From: CAWBXL01 sp963837365
GTDB lineage: Bacteria > Acidobacteriota > Terriglobia > Terriglobales > Acidobacteriaceae
Direction: 5' to 3'
Assembly: GCA_963837365.1 (NCBI GenBank)
Contig: CAWIMW010000003.1
Coordinates: 911,533 to 975,532 of the forward strand
DNA length: 64,000 nt
Shown here one piece after another: positions 61,827-64,000 of this stretch. The notes beneath the pieces are model-generated. The model was not told the DNA's origin. It saw only the letters and a list, made by a program, of their open reading frames with translations, and ran no database searches. The position numbers and the translations under genes are program-made. Numbering within the stretch: the stretch's first letter is position 1; each line of letters begins with the position of its first letter.

Positions 61827-64000
61827 ATGACTGCAATCGGTTTCTTGGAAAACATTGGGCAGGACGCGAAATATGCGCTGCGCGCTATGCGGAAAAATCC
61901 TGGGTTCACGACAGCCATCGTACTCACGATAGCTCTGGGTATCGGGGTAAATACCGCCATGTTTTCCGTGATCCATGCAGTTTTGCTCAAACCACTCGCT
62001 TATCGTGAACCGAACCGTGTGGTGATGCTCACAGGCGGAGCCACACCGACCCGCTATGACGAAATGAAGGCGGCCAGCCAGTCCTACACCGAACTGGGAG
62101 CGCACTCGATCTCCACGGAAGAGATGGCCTTGTCTGGCATCACTCCGGAAGTTTTGAATGGCGCACGAGTTTCCGCAAATTTTCTGCACATCTTGGGAAT
62201 ATCACCGCTGAAGGGCCGAGGCTTTCTACAAGAGGAGGATGTTCCTGGCGCTTCACCGGTAGCCATGATCAGCGCCGAATTGTGGCAGCGGCGCTTCGCT
62301 GGAGACCCACAGATTGTCGGCAAGACCATGATGCTGGCGGGCGAATCTTGCACCATTGTCGGCGTGCTACCTCCTGGTTTCCAATTTCCGTTTTCTGGTG
62401 TCGATGTTTGGATGACAAAACCATCTGAACGTGCGGGAATGTCGGCGCAGTCAAGGCCAATCAGTCCGATCCTGAATATTTTTGGACGCCTGAAGCCACA
62501 GGTCACACTTCAACAGGCTAACGCCGAACTGACTGCGTTGACCCGGGCCTACGCCACCGCGCATCCCGCCATGCTCGACGCCAAGCATGATCCTCCAGAC
62601 ACATTGCGTCCCTTGAGAGACGCCCTGGTCTCTGACATTCGTCCCAAACTGTGGATGCTGTTCGGGGCGGTGGGCTTTGTGCTGCTCATCGTGTGTGCGA
62701 ATGTCGCCAGCCTGTTGCTGGCGCGCGCCACTTCGCGCTCACACGAGTTTGCCGTGCGTGCGGCGATCGGAGCTGGACGCAGACATGTCATCCGACAACT
62801 ACTCGTTGAGAGCATTTTGCATGCATTTCTTGGCGGAATGTTGGGCGTGCTACTGGCTTTTATAAGTTTGAACAGTATAAGAAGCCTAACTTTCATTGAT
62901 TTGCCGCGCGCGGGAGAAATCCGTATGGACGGCATGGTCCTCGGATTTGCAGCAGCGATTTCACTGGTCACAGGCTTGCTATTTGGGCTGGCTCCTTCTC
63001 TAGTGGCGTCGCGACCGGATCTAGCCAATGTATTAAGAGGGAATGGCGAGACGGTGAGCGGACGCGGATCGAAGTGGAAACTGCACTTCGGCCCACGCGG
63101 GTTGCTGGTGGTTGGGCAAGTGGCGCTATCGGTCATCCTGCTGATCGGCGCGACCCTGCTCATCAAGAGCCTGGCCCGTGTGTACCGTGTCGATCCGGGT
63201 TTCCGAAGTCCCAACCTGCTCACGATGAATATTTCGCTCCCGTCCGCCCGCTATGACACCGACCAGAAGAAAGCCAGGTTCTACGAAGAACTAGTGCAGC
63301 GCACGGAGGCACTACCTGGAGTCCGAAGTGCAGGTGTAACACTGACACTTCCGATGGTAGATGCCTGGATGGGCTCTCCCGTGCAGTTGGCGAGCAGCGC
63401 GCCGCTCAAACTAAACGAGCGCCCCATCACCATGATTCAGGCCATTACGCCAGACTATTTCCGCACCCTGCAAATTCCGCTGAGGCGTGGCAGGACTTTC
63501 ACCGCGCACGACAACCAGCAGTCATCCCTGGTGGCTGTAGTCAATGAAACCCTGGCGCGCCGCTTTTGGCCGCAGTATCCAGATGGGCCGGATCCCATCG
63601 GCCAACGCCTCCTGGTTGGAATTAATCCGAATCCGGTAGAGATCGTTGGCATAGCCGCCAACATTCGTTATTCCGGCAGAGATGAGAATCCAATGCCAGC
63701 AACCTACTTACCCCGCGCCCAAAAGCCCCTTCCGTCAGCCATGCTGGCGGTGCGGACCGACGGCGATCCGCTGTCATTCGCCAATGCGGTTCGCGCACAA
63801 GTATTGGCGATTGATCCCGACCAACCGGTTTCAGCGGTATCCACGATGGAGGGTTGGAGGAAGTTATGGAAGGACAGCTCCGGCTCATAATGGGTTATGG
63901 GAGTTTTCGCCGGCGATGCGACATTGCTGACCGTGATTGGTCTCTACGGAGTTGTTCCTATCCGGTCGTGCAGCGGACAAAGGAAATAGGAATTCGCACT
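61827..64000 (+). pseudogene. ADOP-type ABC permease (MacB-like, duplicated FtsX), 3' end damaged and running off the window
   Basis: From ATG 61827 (CAGGAGAT upstream) the protein is a typical acidobacterial duplicated-permease: NIGQDAKYALRAMRKNPGFT and TAIVLTIALGIGVNTAMFSV, a MacB-like periplasmic domain, an FtsX block (MLFGAVGFVLLIVCANVASL and LLARATSRSHEFAVRAAIGA), then a second permease unit from about residue 430. The frame ends at TAA 63888, but the homology continues: MGVFAGDATLLTVIGLYGVV reads in the same frame after the stop, CTC CGG CTC ATA ATG before it reads in another, and SYPVVQRTKEIGIR in yet another. At least three indels in about 80 bases are needed to restore it. Either the gene is decayed or the sequence here is poor. 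Confidence 0.8.

Noticed and set aside
1..64000. CRISPR arrays, insertion sequences, prophage genes, integrases
   Set aside because: No regularly spaced direct repeats, transposase motifs or phage structural genes were seen; the repeats present are irregular hairpins.

Overview
The window looks like a chromosomal segment of an acidobacterium, most likely of the Terriglobia (Koribacter/Sulfotelmatobacter-like). The basis is gene content: a duplicated-permease (ADOP-type) ABC permease at the right edge, a NamZ-type muramidase fused to a serine beta-lactamase fold, BshC (bacillithiol), bactofilin, glycine-zipper 'TrbI-like' secreted proteins, a Gram-negative LptF/LptG permease and moderate G+C. 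No rRNA, tRNA, CRISPR array, prophage or insertion sequence was recognised. Taxonomy is an inference from families, not from a marker gene.

Left part (1-10.2 kb): the 3' end of a type II NADH dehydrogenase; an NfeD-like membrane protease, slipin and SPOR-protein operon; a small sulfite-oxidase-fold molybdoenzyme; an ArsR-type regulator; and a 1162-residue hybrid histidine kinase divergent from a receiver-HD-GYP response regulator. Envelope and cell-wall part (10.3-23.6 kb): a frameshifted SIMPL gene, a glycine-zipper secreted protein, the beta-lactamase/NamZ fusion, a PAP2 phosphatase, the DUF47/Pit phosphate uptake pair, a second serine hydrolase overlapping murQ, a DUF2314 gene, murA and a MacB-type permease. 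NamZ, MurQ and the two serine hydrolases fit a peptidoglycan (MurNAc) recycling theme.

Central metabolism (23.9-37.1 kb): VOC and sugar-isomerase-like proteins, a run of broken genes at 25.6-27.2 kb (YdeI-like and a D-2-hydroxyacid dehydrogenase), then gpmI, a broken DUF2059 gene and eno on the minus strand; a second glycine-zipper protein, a TetR regulator, and a GH57 glycosidase divergent from glgB. The most unusual locus follows (37.3-40.5 kb): a small putatively leaderless secreted protein, then a 961-residue protein joining a SecA2-like translocase ATPase that lacks the helical wing domain to a C-terminal membrane methyltransferase domain of the isoprenylcysteine carboxyl methyltransferase (ICMT/PEMT) type.

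Right part (40.8-64 kb): an LptF-LptG fusion, a lipoprotein beta-propeller, a complete Cpx-like envelope stress module (CpxA-like kinase, CpxR-like regulator, divergent CpxP/Spy-like protein) with a perfect GTAAA-N5-GTAAA box between the regulator and the periplasmic gene, an MsbA-type exporter, a methyltransferase plus geranylgeranyl-reductase-type flavoprotein, bactofilin, bshC, GDPD, mazG, an enolase-superfamily enzyme (MenC-like), a receiver-SpoIIE phosphatase and a broken ADOP permease running off the edge.

Intergenic spaces carry several families of dispersed imperfect long-hairpin repeats with CTTTGCGG/CCGCAAAG cores. At least five net +1 frameshifts in four genes, plus a damaged 3' end of the last gene, point either to real gene decay or to residual sequence errors; only read-level data can separate these.
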